64,000 nucleotides of DNA from Bradyrhizobium sp. SSBR45G (GTDB lineage: Bacteria > Pseudomonadota > Alphaproteobacteria > Rhizobiales > Xanthobacteraceae): the NCBI RefSeq assembly GCF_030159255.1, contig NZ_BSCT01000012.1:105251-169250 (forward strand), read 5' to 3'. How positions within the stretch are numbered: the first letter of the stretch is position 1; each line of letters opens with the position of its first letter. A program made the translations under genes and the position numbers. The notes beneath the pieces were generated by a model. That model was not told where the DNA came from, did no database searches, and saw only the letters and a program-made list of their open reading frames with translations. Shown in pieces: positions 55,553 through 63,893 of this stretch.

Positions 55553-58435
55553 TCAGCTCGCCGCTTCGAGCCGCTCTTCCGTCAGCAGCCGCATCGCGGC
55601 GTCGGCGTCCATCGGCTCGCCGAAGGCGTAGCCTTGCGCGTATTCGCAGCCGAGCTGGTAGAGTTCGACGGCGTCGGAATCCGACTCCGCGCCTTCCGCC
55701 ACCACGTCCATGCCGAGGTCGTGGGCCAGCGCGATGATCGATTTCAGGATCACCGGGCGGGTGCCGCGCGCGGTGGTGCGGACGAAGGACTGGTCGATCT
55801 TCAGGGTGTCGAACGGGAAGCGCTGCAGATAGGCCAGCGAGGAATGGCCGGTGCCGAAATCGTCGATCGACAGCCCGACGCCGAGCTCGCGGATGCGCGT
55901 CAGCATCTGCGCGGCGTGCTCGGGGTTTTCCATCACCAGCGATTCCGTCAGCTCGATCTTGAGCGAGCCGCGCGCAACCGAGGAGCGCGCCAGCACCGAG
56001 CGGATGTCGTGGATCAGGTCGTGACGGAGCAGCTGCCGCGACGAGACGTTGACGCTGGCGAAGATCGGCTCGCGCAGCCGCGTCGCGCGCTGCCACACTG
56101 AGAGCTGCCGCGCGGTCTGGTCGAGCACGAAGGTGCCGAGATCGACGATCAGGCCGATCTCCTCGGCGATGGTGATGAACTCGATCGGCGACATCCGGCC
56201 GAGCTTCGGATGGTCCCAGCGTGCCAGGGCCTCGAAGCCGGCGATCGAGCGATCCTCCAGCCGCACGATCGGCTGGTACAGGATCGTGATCTCCTGGCGC
56301 TCGATCGAGCGGCGCAGCTCGCTCTCCAGGGTCAGGCGGTCGTTCTTGCGGGCGCGCATCGCCGGCTTGTAGACGTCGATGCGGTCGCCGCCGATGCGCT
56401 TGGAGTGATACATCGCCAGCTCGGCATCCTTGATGATGTCCTCCGACAGCTGGGTCTGCGGATCGGACAGCGCCAGGCCGATCGAGGCGGTCAGGAAGAT
56501 CTCGCGCTCGTTGAAGGCGATCGGCGCGCGGATGGTCTTGCGGATGGTCTCGGCGAAGGCGGTGATGCGGGCGGGGTCCTGCTCCGACAGCAGGATCAGG
56601 CCGAACTGATCGCCGGCCAGCCGCGCCAGCGTGTCCTGCGGCTTCAGGATCCGCGACAGCCGCCGCGCCAGGGTCAGCAGGATGGAATCGCCGACCGCGA
56701 TGCCGACGGAATCATTGACCTGCTTGAAGCGGTCGAGATCGATTACCATCAAGGTCGGCCGCATCGCCGGCATCGATTTGGCGAAATTGGCGACAGCGGC
56801 GAGGCGGTCGATGAACAGCTTGCGGTTGGGCAGGCCGGTCAGATTGTCGTGCACGCTGTCATGGAGCAGGCGTTCCTCGGCGTTCTTGAACTCGGTCACA
56901 TCCGTCAGCGTGCCGACCACGCGCGAGACCTCGCCGTCGGAGCCGACCACGGGCCGCGCCTTCAGCGCGAACCACATGAAATGGCCGTCGGGGGTGCGCA
57001 GGCGGAAGTCCTGCACGAGACGGCCGCGGCGCTGGTCGAGTACGCTGTCGAGCGCGGCGCGGAAGCGGTCCTGGTCGAGCGGATGCAGCACCTCGAGCCA
57101 TTTCGCCGCCGGGCCTTCGAGCGTGCCGCGCTTGAGGCCGAGCAGGGTCTCGGTCTCCGGGCTGGTGAACACCTTGTCGGCGGAGACGTCCCAGTCCCAG
57201 ATCAGGTCGCCGGAGCCGGCCAGCGCCAGCGCGCGGCGCTCGACGTCGGAGACGATGCCCGTGGTGGCGCCGCCGCCGGCGAACGCGTGCTGCATGACCG
57301 TGAAGCCGATCAGCATCACGATCAGCACGAGGCCGCCGAGCAAAGCCGGGCCGACGATGTCGTTGGTGACCTGGCCCGCCACCGTCATGCTGGCGGCGCC
57401 GACCCACACGGTCAGCAGGAACCAGGTCGGGATGAGCAGCACCGCGCGGTCGAAGCCGTGGCTCGACAGATAGACGATCAGCGCGAAGCCGATGACGGCG
57501 ATCAGGAGCAGCGAGATGCGCGCGATGCCTGACGCCACGGCGGGATCGAACAGCGCAACCGCGACCAGCGAACCCAGGAAGAACAGCCAGCCCAGCGTGA
57601 TGTGGGAATAGCGGACGTGCCAGCGCGACAGGTTGAGATAGGCGAACAGGAACACCAGCAGGGTCGCCGCCAGGATCGCCTCGCCGGAGGCGCGCCAGAC
57701 GCGCTCGGCATTGTTCGACATGTCCAGGACCTTGCCCCAGAAGCCGAAATCGACGCCGATATAGACGAGCACCGCCCAGGCCAGCGCGGCCGCCGCCGGG
57801 AACATGATGCTGCCCTTCACCACGAACAGAATGGTGAGAACGAGGGCAAGAAGACCGGAAATGCCGATCACGATGCCCTGGTACAGCGTGAACGAGTTGA
57901 CCTTGTCCTTGTAGGCCTCGGGCTCCCAGAGATAGAGCTGCGGCAGCTTGTCGGTGCGCAGCTCGGCGACGAAGGTCACGACCGAGCCGGGATCCAGGGT
58001 GACGCGGAACACGTCGGCGGTCGGGCTCTCCTGCCGCTCCGGCAGGTCGCCGATCGAGGGCGTGATGGTGGCGATGCGCGACAGGCCGAGATCGGGCCAC
58101 AGCACGCCGGAGCCGACCACGCGGTAATGCGGCGCCACGATCAGGCGGTCGAGCTGGTCGTCGGTGTTGTTGGCCAGCGCAAACACGATCCAGTGCTGGC
58201 CGCCCTCGCGGGCGCGCACCTCGATGCGGCGGACGATACCGTCGGTGCCCGGCGCGGTGGAGACCTGGATGCGATCGTTCTCGCTGCGCTGGTGATCGAG
58301 GATGCCGGTCAGGTCGATAGCAGGCGCGTCGCTGCGAACGCTGACGGCGTCAACGGCCTGAGCGGGGGCAGCGGCACACATCACGAGGCCCAGCGCCACC
58401 AACGACGCCAGGTACCTGATCAGACGCAATGTCAA
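55553..58435 (-). CDS. Membrane-bound PAS-GGDEF-EAL cyclic-di-GMP phosphodiesterase
   Basis: A 960-residue protein. After a signal peptide comes a periplasmic 7TM-DISM-like extracellular domain, then about seven membrane helices (residues 190-400), a PAS domain with PAC (SGDLIWDWDVSADKVFTSPETETLLG), a GGDEF domain degenerate at AGDQF (residues 607-611), and an EAL domain with the active motif EAL at 735-737, KIELTES, DDFGTGHSSLAYL and KIDQSFV. It should degrade c-di-GMP; the GGDEF part may be regulatory. It is encoded 117 bases from the convergent side of no gene and 163 bases from the quinone oxidoreductase gene. Confidence 0.92.
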   Translation of the reverse strand: MTLRLIRYLASLVALGLVMCAAAPAQAVDAVSVRSDAPAIDLTGILDHQRSENDRIQVSTAPGTDGIVRRIEVRAREGGQHWIVFALANNTDDQLDRLIVAPHYRVVGSGVLWPDLGLSRIATITPSIGDLPERQESPTADVFRVTLDPGSVVTFVAELRTDKLPQLYLWEPEAYKDKVNSFTLYQGIVIGISGLLALVLTILFVVKGSIMFPAAAALAWAVLVYIGVDFGFWGKVLDMSNNAERVWRASGEAILAATLLVFLFAYLNLSRWHVRYSHITLGWLFFLGSLVAVALFDPAVASGIARISLLLIAVIGFALIVYLSSHGFDRAVLLIPTWFLLTVWVGAASMTVAGQVTNDIVGPALLGGLVLIVMLIGFTVMQHAFAGGGATTGIVSDVERRALALAGSGDLIWDWDVSADKVFTSPETETLLGLKRGTLEGPAAKWLEVLHPLDQDRFRAALDSVLDQRRGRLVQDFRLRTPDGHFMWFALKARPVVGSDGEVSRVVGTLTDVTEFKNAEERLLHDSVHDNLTGLPNRKLFIDRLAAVANFAKSMPAMRPTLMVIDLDRFKQVNDSVGIAVGDSILLTLARRLSRILKPQDTLARLAGDQFGLILLSEQDPARITAFAETIRKTIRAPIAFNEREIFLTASIGLALSDPQTQLSEDIIKDAELAMYHSKRIGGDRIDVYKPAMRARKNDRLTLESELRRSIERQEITILYQPIVRLEDRSIAGFEALARWDHPKLGRMSPIEFITIAEEIGLIVDLGTFVLDQTARQLSVWQRATRLREPIFASVNVSSRQLLRHDLIHDIRSVLARSSVARGSLKIELTESLVMENPEHAAQMLTRIRELGVGLSIDDFGTGHSSLAYLQRFPFDTLKIDQSFVRTTARGTRPVILKSIIALAHDLGMDVVAEGAESDSDAVELYQLGCEYAQGYAFGEPMDADAAMRLLTEERLEAAS

Positions 58436-58598
58436 ATCTCCGCGTTCGACACCAGACCACAGCGAAACAGATCAAACTTAAAGTCGCGTTCGCGAAAGGA
58501 ATTGGAGCCGTTCCAGGCACGGTTCAGATGTGCGCGATCATTGGCACGAAAGCGAGGAAAATCAAAGGGATTCCACACACGCTCTGTTTAGAGCGCAC

Positions 58599-59597
58599 CT
58601 AGATTTCCAACACAATTTTGCCAATATGTTGGCTCGTCTCCATGCGTGCATGCGCTTTGGCTGCATCTGCGAGTGGAAACGTCGAGTCCATCAGCGGCTT
58701 GATGCGACCCTCGCGCAGGAACGGCATCACCTTGGCCTCGATCGCCGCCACCATCGCCGCCTTGTCGGCATTGCTGCGCGGGCGCAGGGTCGATCCGGTG
58801 TGTGTGAGGCGCTTCACCATCAGCTTAACGAAATTGACCGTGGCCTTCGGGCTGCCCAGGAAGGCGATCTGGACGATGCGGCCATCGGTGGCCGCGGCGT
58901 CGTAATTGCGCTCGATATAGTCGCCGCCGACCATGTCGAGGATGACATTGGCTCCCTTGCCGCCGGTCACTTCCTTGACCACGGCGACGAAGTCTTCCGT
59001 CTTGTAGTTGATCGCGCGGTCGGCGCCGAGCTTGACGCAGGCATCCGCCTTGTCCTGCGAGCCGACCGTGACCAGCACCTTGGCGCCGAACGCCTTGGCG
59101 AGCTGGATCGCCATGGTGCCGATGCCGGAGGAGCCGCCATGCACCAGCAGCGTCTCGCCCGCCTTGAGGCCGCCGCGCTCGAACACATTGTGCCACACCG
59201 TCATCAGCGTCTCGGGCAGGGCGCCGGCTTCCAGAATGGAGAGGGCGGAGGGCACCGCCATCGCCTGGGCGTCCTGTGCGATGCAATATTGCGCATAGCC
59301 GCCGCCGGCGACCAGCGACATCACGGTGTCGCCGAGCTTGTGCCGGACCGCGCCCTCGCCGAGCGCCGCCACCTCGCCGGCGACTTCCAGCCCCGGCAGG
59401 TCGCTGGCGCCGGGCGGCGGCGGATAGCTGCCGGAGCGCTGGGCAACGTCGGGACGGTTAACGCCGGCCGCCTTCACCCTGATCAGGATCTCGCCGGGGC
59501 CGGGCTTGGGAACAGGCCGGGTCTCCGGCTTGAGTACCTCGGGTCCGCCCGGCTGGCTGATGGCGACCACGGTCATTTGCGCGGGCAGCTGTTCCAT
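58599..59597 (-). CDS. NAD(P)H quinone oxidoreductase (PIG3/zeta-crystallin-like)
   Basis: A 332-residue medium-chain reductase without the structural zinc cysteines. It shows GVNRPDVAQRSGSYPPPPGASDLPGLEVAGEV, the nucleotide loop VHGGSSGIGTMAIQLAKAFGAKV, and GRIVQIAFLGSPKATVN. It reduces quinones or activated double bonds with NADPH, probably as a detoxifying enzyme. The start at 59597 follows GGAAGG. It is divergent from the DUF1192 gene with an 84-base gap that carries both promoters. Confidence 0.9.
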   Translation of the reverse strand: MEQLPAQMTVVAISQPGGPEVLKPETRPVPKPGPGEILIRVKAAGVNRPDVAQRSGSYPPPPGASDLPGLEVAGEVAALGEGAVRHKLGDTVMSLVAGGGYAQYCIAQDAQAMAVPSALSILEAGALPETLMTVWHNVFERGGLKAGETLLVHGGSSGIGTMAIQLAKAFGAKVLVTVGSQDKADACVKLGADRAINYKTEDFVAVVKEVTGGKGANVILDMVGGDYIERNYDAAATDGRIVQIAFLGSPKATVNFVKLMVKRLTHTGSTLRPRSNADKAAMVAAIEAKVMPFLREGRIKPLMDSTFPLADAAKAHARMETSQHIGKIVLEI

Positions 59598-59681
59598 GAG
59601 AAATCCTTCCCTAGTGATCGAGCGGGTGCTGCGGCGTGCTTAAGCCAGCCCGGGCCCCGCTGGCAACCGGGAGAGGGCGAG

Positions 59682-59873
59682 ATGGCAAAAGAGGACGATG
59701 ATCGGCCGCGCAAGGCCGTTTCACACGAAATCGGGCAGGATCTGTCGATGCTGTCGGTCGAGGAACTGACCGGCCGTGTCGCGCTGCTGCGCGCCGAGAT
59801 CGAGCGGATCGAGCAGGCCGTGGCCAAGAAGCGCGCCTCGCGCGACGCCGCGGCCAGCATCTTCAAGTCATGA
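59682..59873 (+). CDS. DUF1192 protein
   Basis: A 63-residue protein with a polar start and a helical core LSMLSVEELTGRVALLRAEIERIEQAVAKK, matching DUF1192. Alphaproteobacteria commonly encode it beside the RcdA/DUF1465 gene and rpmE, as here; its function is unknown. GGGAGAGGGCGAG precedes the ATG. Confidence 0.85.
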   Translation: MAKEDDDRPRKAVSHEIGQDLSMLSVEELTGRVALLRAEIERIEQAVAKKRASRDAAASIFKS

Positions 59874-59964
59874 GCTCATCCGGCACGTAGGATTACGGTC
59901 GGCCAGTGGCCGACATGGCTAATGAAGTTTGAAAAAATGCTGCCATTTACGGTTGATTAAGCTT

Positions 59965-60078
59965 TCGCGTTTACAACCGTGACTGTCCTCGTTTGGACAC
60001 TGAGTGGCTCCTGTCCACTCTGTTTGACGCCTCCCTGTTATCAACTTCAAAGCCGCCGGAAACGGCGGCTCTTTTTTT
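59965..60078 (+). ncRNA. Candidate trans-acting small RNA
   Basis: Between the DUF1192 gene and rcdA a stretch of about 100 bases ends in a near-perfect rho-independent terminator but contains no open frame. It can fold with a TGGACA...TGTCCA stem and leaves CGCCTCCCTGTT single-stranded, a CCUCCC anti-Shine-Dalgarno motif typical of rhizobial sRNA loops. The layout resembles, from memory, the alpha-r8/MmgR family, but I cannot confirm the identity. A TTGAAA box at 59929 gives only a weak promoter. The 5' end is a guess. Confidence 0.45.
60051..60078 (+). terminator. Strong rho-independent terminator
   Basis: An 8-base-pair stem AGCCGCCG/CGGCGGCT closed by a GAAA tetraloop, followed by C and seven T residues. 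It has no protein gene directly before it on the plus strand (the DUF1192 stop is 180 bases upstream), which is why an sRNA is proposed. Confidence 0.9.
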
Positions 60079-60287
60079 GCGCGCGCCATCCGCGCCTCCC
60101 GCCCCCTCCGTTGCGAACTTGTTAACGCCCGCGAACGCCGAGGATGCGGCGGCGGCAGTCGCTTGGAACGATCAGTTCGGGTCGGCTCTTTATATCAGGC
60201 GGGCAGCGACAGGATCCTTTGCGTCGCAGCAAGAGAAACGTCATCGTTGTCCGCGTCCCGCACATTATTGCCGTGATCGTGTTTGCT

Positions 60288-60318
60288 AGTTGAGCCGAGG
60301 GTGCGACTCGGCTCAACT
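60288..60318. repeat. Perfect 12-bp inverted repeat upstream of rcdA
   Basis: AGTTGAGCCGAG and CTCGGCTCAACT pair perfectly around a 7-base loop, about 170 bases before the rcdA start. No T tract follows on either strand, so it is not a classical terminator. It may be a regulatory RNA structure or a protein-binding palindrome. The remaining gene-less DNA between 60079 and 60485 shows nothing else I can name. Confidence 0.7.
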
Positions 60319-60485
60319 GACCGTCCTGCAGCCTCAAGTGGTACGCCGACACGGCACGTCCCACGCCGTGGAAACCATATTAGGCGTTGCTGCTGGACTC
60401 TCGAAACCGGGCGCGCAATGATTTGTTCATCATACCGGCACGGTTGCCGGATTGCGTAAACAGTCGCGTTTATGAGGCGTTAACC

Positions 60486-60998
60486 ATGTCGGACCGTTTG
60501 CTGGGCGATGGCGCTCTTGTTCAGTTCAATGAGCGGCTCACCAACTCCGCTGCTTTCGGCACGCTGTTCCGGGAAGGCATGGATCTCGTCGAAGAGACCG
60601 CCGCCTATCTCGACGGCGAGGGCCGCAATGAAGCCAAGGCGCTCGATCGCGCCGTCAGCCTGACCTATGCGACGGAGAGCATGCGGCTCACCACGCGCCT
60701 CATGCAGCTCGCCTCCTGGCTGCTGCTGCACCGCGCGGTGAAGGAGGGGGAGATGACCCTCGGCCAGGCCAATCGCGAGAAGACCAAGGTCAAGCTCACG
60801 GCCGCCGATCCCGGGCCGGATGACCTGCTCGAGAAGCTGCCGCAGCAGCTGCAGGACCTGATCTCGCGCTCGATGAACCTGCAGGCGCGCGTCCGCCGCC
60901 TCGACGCCACCATCCATTCCCCGCCGCCGGACCAGAGCGCGATCGGCAATCCCCTGGTTCCGCACCTGAATCGGCTCAAGGCCGCGTTCGAGCAGTAA
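60486..60998 (+). CDS. rcdA: RcdA-like ClpXP adaptor (DUF1465)
   Basis: A 170-residue, mostly helical protein of the DUF1465 family, to which Caulobacter RcdA belongs; that protein helps ClpXP degrade the cell-cycle regulator CtrA. The core LTNSAAFGTLFREGMDLVEETAAYLDGEGR and YATESMRLTTRLMQLASWLL form the three-helix bundle. The start at 60486 (MSDRLLGDG) is the conserved one. Its place between DUF1192 and rpmE is conserved in alphaproteobacteria. Role in this organism is inferred from the family. Confidence 0.82.
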   Translation: MSDRLLGDGALVQFNERLTNSAAFGTLFREGMDLVEETAAYLDGEGRNEAKALDRAVSLTYATESMRLTTRLMQLASWLLLHRAVKEGEMTLGQANREKTKVKLTAADPGPDDLLEKLPQQLQDLISRSMNLQARVRRLDATIHSPPPDQSAIGNPLVPHLNRLKAAFEQ

Positions 60999-61070
60999 GA
61001 CCTTTTGGCCTCACCGGCTCTGCTTCGGCCGAGCCGGTCTGCGTCCAAGGACAGCTTCAGCCTCAAAACA

Positions 61071-61098
61071 AAAACGCCTCCGTTTCCGGGGGCGTTTT
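61071..61098. terminator. Bidirectional terminator between rcdA and rpmE
   Basis: AAAACGCC with the following bases pairs with GGCGTTTT in a 12-base-pair stem containing one G-U pair and a TTTC loop, flanked by A and T runs. It can end both the plus-strand rcdA and the minus-strand rpmE transcripts. Confidence 0.8.
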
Positions 61099-61154
61099 GC
61101 TGTGAGCAATCCAGTCGGGCAGAGCCGAAGGCCGCGGCGAGGCGGCCTTGAGCA

Positions 61155-61382
61155 TCAATCCTTCTTGAGGAAGCCCTGGAACTTCTTCTGGAAGCGCGAC
61201 ACGCGGCCGCCGCGATCCATCAGCTGCTGGGTGCCGCCGGTCCAGGCCGGGTGCGACTTGGGGTCGATGTCGAGGTTGAGCTTGTCGCCCTCTTTGCCCC
61301 AGGTCGAGCGGGTCTGGTACTCGGTGCCATCGGTCATCACGACGGTAATCGTATGATAATTCGGGTGAATATCGGCTTTCAT
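61155..61382 (-). CDS. rpmE: 50S ribosomal protein L31
   Basis: A 75-residue ribosomal protein beginning MKADIHPNYHTITVVMTDGTEYQTRSTWG and containing DPKSHPAWTGG, both L31 hallmarks. It lacks the CxxC zinc-binding pair, so it is the zinc-independent form. The ATG at 61382 is conserved; an earlier ATG adds 10 unsupported residues. Confidence 0.96.
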   Translation of the reverse strand: MKADIHPNYHTITVVMTDGTEYQTRSTWGKEGDKLNLDIDPKSHPAWTGGTQQLMDRGGRVSRFQKKFQGFLKKD

Positions 61383-61615
61383 GGCTGATCCTGCGACGTG
61401 ATGCGAAGACATGACACGGCGCAGCCGCGCCTGATCCTGTCGTCACTGAAGGGGGACAATTCGCGGGCTCTATAGCCCATGGTCCCGCCCAAAACAAGCC
61501 AAGGTCGCGAAACAAGCCAGCGGCGCTGCACCACCTTGGTAAGTTTCCGGATTTGCCAAGGCCGGTATCGCAGGCCTATCACCACGTCAGATTGGATGAA
61601 TTCTCAGGTGACCCC

Positions 61616-63475
61616 ATGAGTGCAGTGGAACGGCTTGACGAGCGCCAGAGCGCTGCCCCCTCAGCGCAGGAGGCGGTCGAGGATGCCGTCGCCGCCGTCG
61701 AGGCGCTGACCGAGCCGGCCGTTCCGGTCCGCCGCTCCAAGCTGCGCCCGCTGCTGGCGCTTGCGCCCTATATCCTTCGCTATCGCGGCCGCGCAATCCT
61801 CGCGCTCATCTCGCTCACGATCGCCGCCCTGACCACCTTGCTGGTGCCCGTCGCGGTCCGCCGCATGATCGATTTCGGCTTCACGCCGAAGGGCATCGCG
61901 CTGATCAACAGCTATTTCAGCGTCATGATCGCGGTCGTGGTCGTGCTCGCGCTGGCCAGTGCGGCCCGCTATTATCTCGTCATGACGATCGGCGAGCGCA
62001 TCGTCGCCGACCTCCGGCGCGACGTGTTCGCGCATCTGATGTCGCTGTCGCCGTCCTTCTTCGATTCCACGCGCTCCGGCGAGTTAGTGTCGCGGCTCAC
62101 CGCCGACACCACCCAGATCAAGTCGGCGGCCGGCGCCTCGGTGTCGATCGCGCTGCGCAACCTGATGCTGTTCTTCGGCGCCACCGCGATGATGGTGTTC
62201 ACCAGCCCGAAGCTCTCCGGCTTCGTGCTGCTGGCGATCCCGCTGATCGTGCTGCCGCTGGTCGCCTTCGGGCGCTGGGTCCGCCGGCTGTCGCGCAACG
62301 CCCAGGACACCCTCGCCGACGCCTCGGCCTATGCGTCCGAGCTGATCGGCTCGATCCGGACCGTGCAGGCCTATACCAGCGAGAAGCTTGCGGCCGGGCG
62401 TTTTGGCGGCGAGGTCGAGCAGGCCTATGAGGCGGCGCGGGTCTCGACAAAGGCGCGCGGCGTGCTCACCGCGATCATCATCTTCATCGTGTTCTCGAGC
62501 GTGGTGGCGATCCTCTGGGTCGGCTCGCACGACGTGCTGACCGGCAATATCAGCGCCGGCCGCCTCGGCCAGTTCGTGCTCTACGCAGCCTTCGCGGCGG
62601 CCGGCCTCGGCCAGCTCTCGGAGGTCTGGGGCGAGGTGTCGGCGGCCTCCGGCGCGGCCGAGCGGCTGTTCGAGCTGCTGAACGAGCAGCCGGAGATCAC
62701 CGCGCCGGCGCAGCCGCGCGAGCTGCCCGAGCCGCCGCGCGGCGACATCGGCTTCGACCGCGTCAGCTTCGCCTATCCGGGCCGCCCCGACGTCCGCGTC
62801 CTCGAGGATGTGTCATTCGCCATCCGCGCCGGCGAGAAGGTCGCGATCGTCGGCCCGTCCGGCGCCGGCAAGAGCACGCTTTTTCACCTGCTGCTGCGGT
62901 TCTACGATCCGGCCTCCGGCGCGATCTCCGTCGACGGCGTGCCGGTGCGCGCCGCCGATCCGCGCAAGGTGCGCGAGCGCATGGCGCTGGTGCCGCAGGA
63001 GTCGGTCGTGTTCGCCGCAAGCGCGCGCGAGAACATCCGCTTCGGCCGGCCGGAAGCGACCGACGCCGAGGTCGAGCGCGCCGCCGATCTCGCCCATGCC
63101 AGCGAATTCATCCGCCGCCTGCCGGAGGGTTTCGAGACGCCGCTCGGCGAGCGCGGCGTCACCCTGTCCGGCGGCCAGCGCCAGCGCATCGCGATCGCGC
63201 GCGCCATCCTGCGCGATGCCCCGCTGCTGCTGCTCGACGAGGCGACCTCGGCGCTCGATGCCGAGAGCGAGACCCTGGTGCAGACCGCGCTTGAAGGATT
63301 GATGAAGGACCGCACCACTCTGGTGATCGCGCATCGCCTGGCCACCGTGCTGTCCTGCGACCGCATCCTGGTCATGGACCGCGGCCGCATCGTCGAGCAG
63401 GGCACGCACACGTCCCTGGTCGCCGCCAACGGCCTCTATGCGCGCCTCGCACGGCTGCAGTTCGAGACCGTGTAG
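61616..63475 (+). CDS. MsbA-type ABC exporter (fused membrane and ATPase domains)
   Basis: A 619-residue half transporter. Six membrane helices span about residues 45-330 with the DLRRDVFAHLMSLSPSFFDSTRSGELVSRLTADT coupling segment, then an ATPase domain with Walker A GPSGAGKST, signature LSGGQRQRIAIARAI, Walker B LLLLDEATSALD and H-loop VIAHRLATV. It works as a homodimer exporting lipid, lipopolysaccharide precursor or drugs; substrate not predictable. The start at 61616 follows AGGTGA; an earlier start is unsupported. Confidence 0.94.
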   Translation: MSAVERLDERQSAAPSAQEAVEDAVAAVEALTEPAVPVRRSKLRPLLALAPYILRYRGRAILALISLTIAALTTLLVPVAVRRMIDFGFTPKGIALINSYFSVMIAVVVVLALASAARYYLVMTIGERIVADLRRDVFAHLMSLSPSFFDSTRSGELVSRLTADTTQIKSAAGASVSIALRNLMLFFGATAMMVFTSPKLSGFVLLAIPLIVLPLVAFGRWVRRLSRNAQDTLADASAYASELIGSIRTVQAYTSEKLAAGRFGGEVEQAYEAARVSTKARGVLTAIIIFIVFSSVVAILWVGSHDVLTGNISAGRLGQFVLYAAFAAAGLGQLSEVWGEVSAASGAAERLFELLNEQPEITAPAQPRELPEPPRGDIGFDRVSFAYPGRPDVRVLEDVSFAIRAGEKVAIVGPSGAGKSTLFHLLLRFYDPASGAISVDGVPVRAADPRKVRERMALVPQESVVFAASARENIRFGRPEATDAEVERAADLAHASEFIRRLPEGFETPLGERGVTLSGGQRQRIAIARAILRDAPLLLLDEATSALDAESETLVQTALEGLMKDRTTLVIAHRLATVLSCDRILVMDRGRIVEQGTHTSLVAANGLYARLARLQFETV

Positions 63476-63600
63476 GTCCGGCAACACCGTGGGCGGGGGG
63501 CAACACCCGCGAATTCTCGTTTCCGGGCCTGCAACCTTTCGCGGGCCTTGTACGTTCCCTGCCGGAACAGATGGCGCGCTGCGCTGACGCGCGCCGGACC

Positions 63601-63624
63601 GCACACTGTACCGCACACTGTACC
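63601..63624. repeat. Two tandem copies of a 12-bp sequence
   Basis: GCACACTGTACC is repeated twice in direct succession just before the ribosome binding site of the small membrane protein gene, with a partial continuation (GAACAGG). It contains ACACTGT and could be a regulator site or a replication slip. Confidence 0.7.
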
Positions 63625-63641
63625 GAACAGGAGCAACGCGC

Positions 63642-63842
63642 ATGCCTTATCGTCGTGGCAGTTTTGCCCTCACCCCGCCCTCGTTCGTGATCTTCGCGAT
63701 CGCGCTGGTGCTCGCCCTCGTCGCGATGCTCGCGCACTACATGCACGCCTCGGTGCCGCTGCTGTCGGCCGCTCACGCCTTCGACGCGCTGGCGATTGCC
63801 TTCGTGGTGTTGACGATCGGCGTGCTGTTTCGCGGGGTGTAG
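63642..63842 (+). CDS. Small membrane protein, 66 aa
   Basis: GGAG stands at proper distance before the ATG. The product has a short basic start (MPYRRGSF), a hydrophobic helix (about residues 15-33), a polar bend and a second hydrophobic segment to the C-terminus. I do not recognise a family. It would insert in the inner membrane as a hairpin. Confidence 0.6.
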   Translation: MPYRRGSFALTPPSFVIFAIALVLALVAMLAHYMHASVPLLSAAHAFDALAIAFVVLTIGVLFRGV

Positions 63843-63893
63843 TTGATATCCCGGCATTCTCGGTGTCGCCCCTGCGAAAGCAGGGAGATGGAC

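Noticed and set aside
60288..60318. Transcription terminator
   Set aside because: The stem is strong but no T tract follows on either strand.
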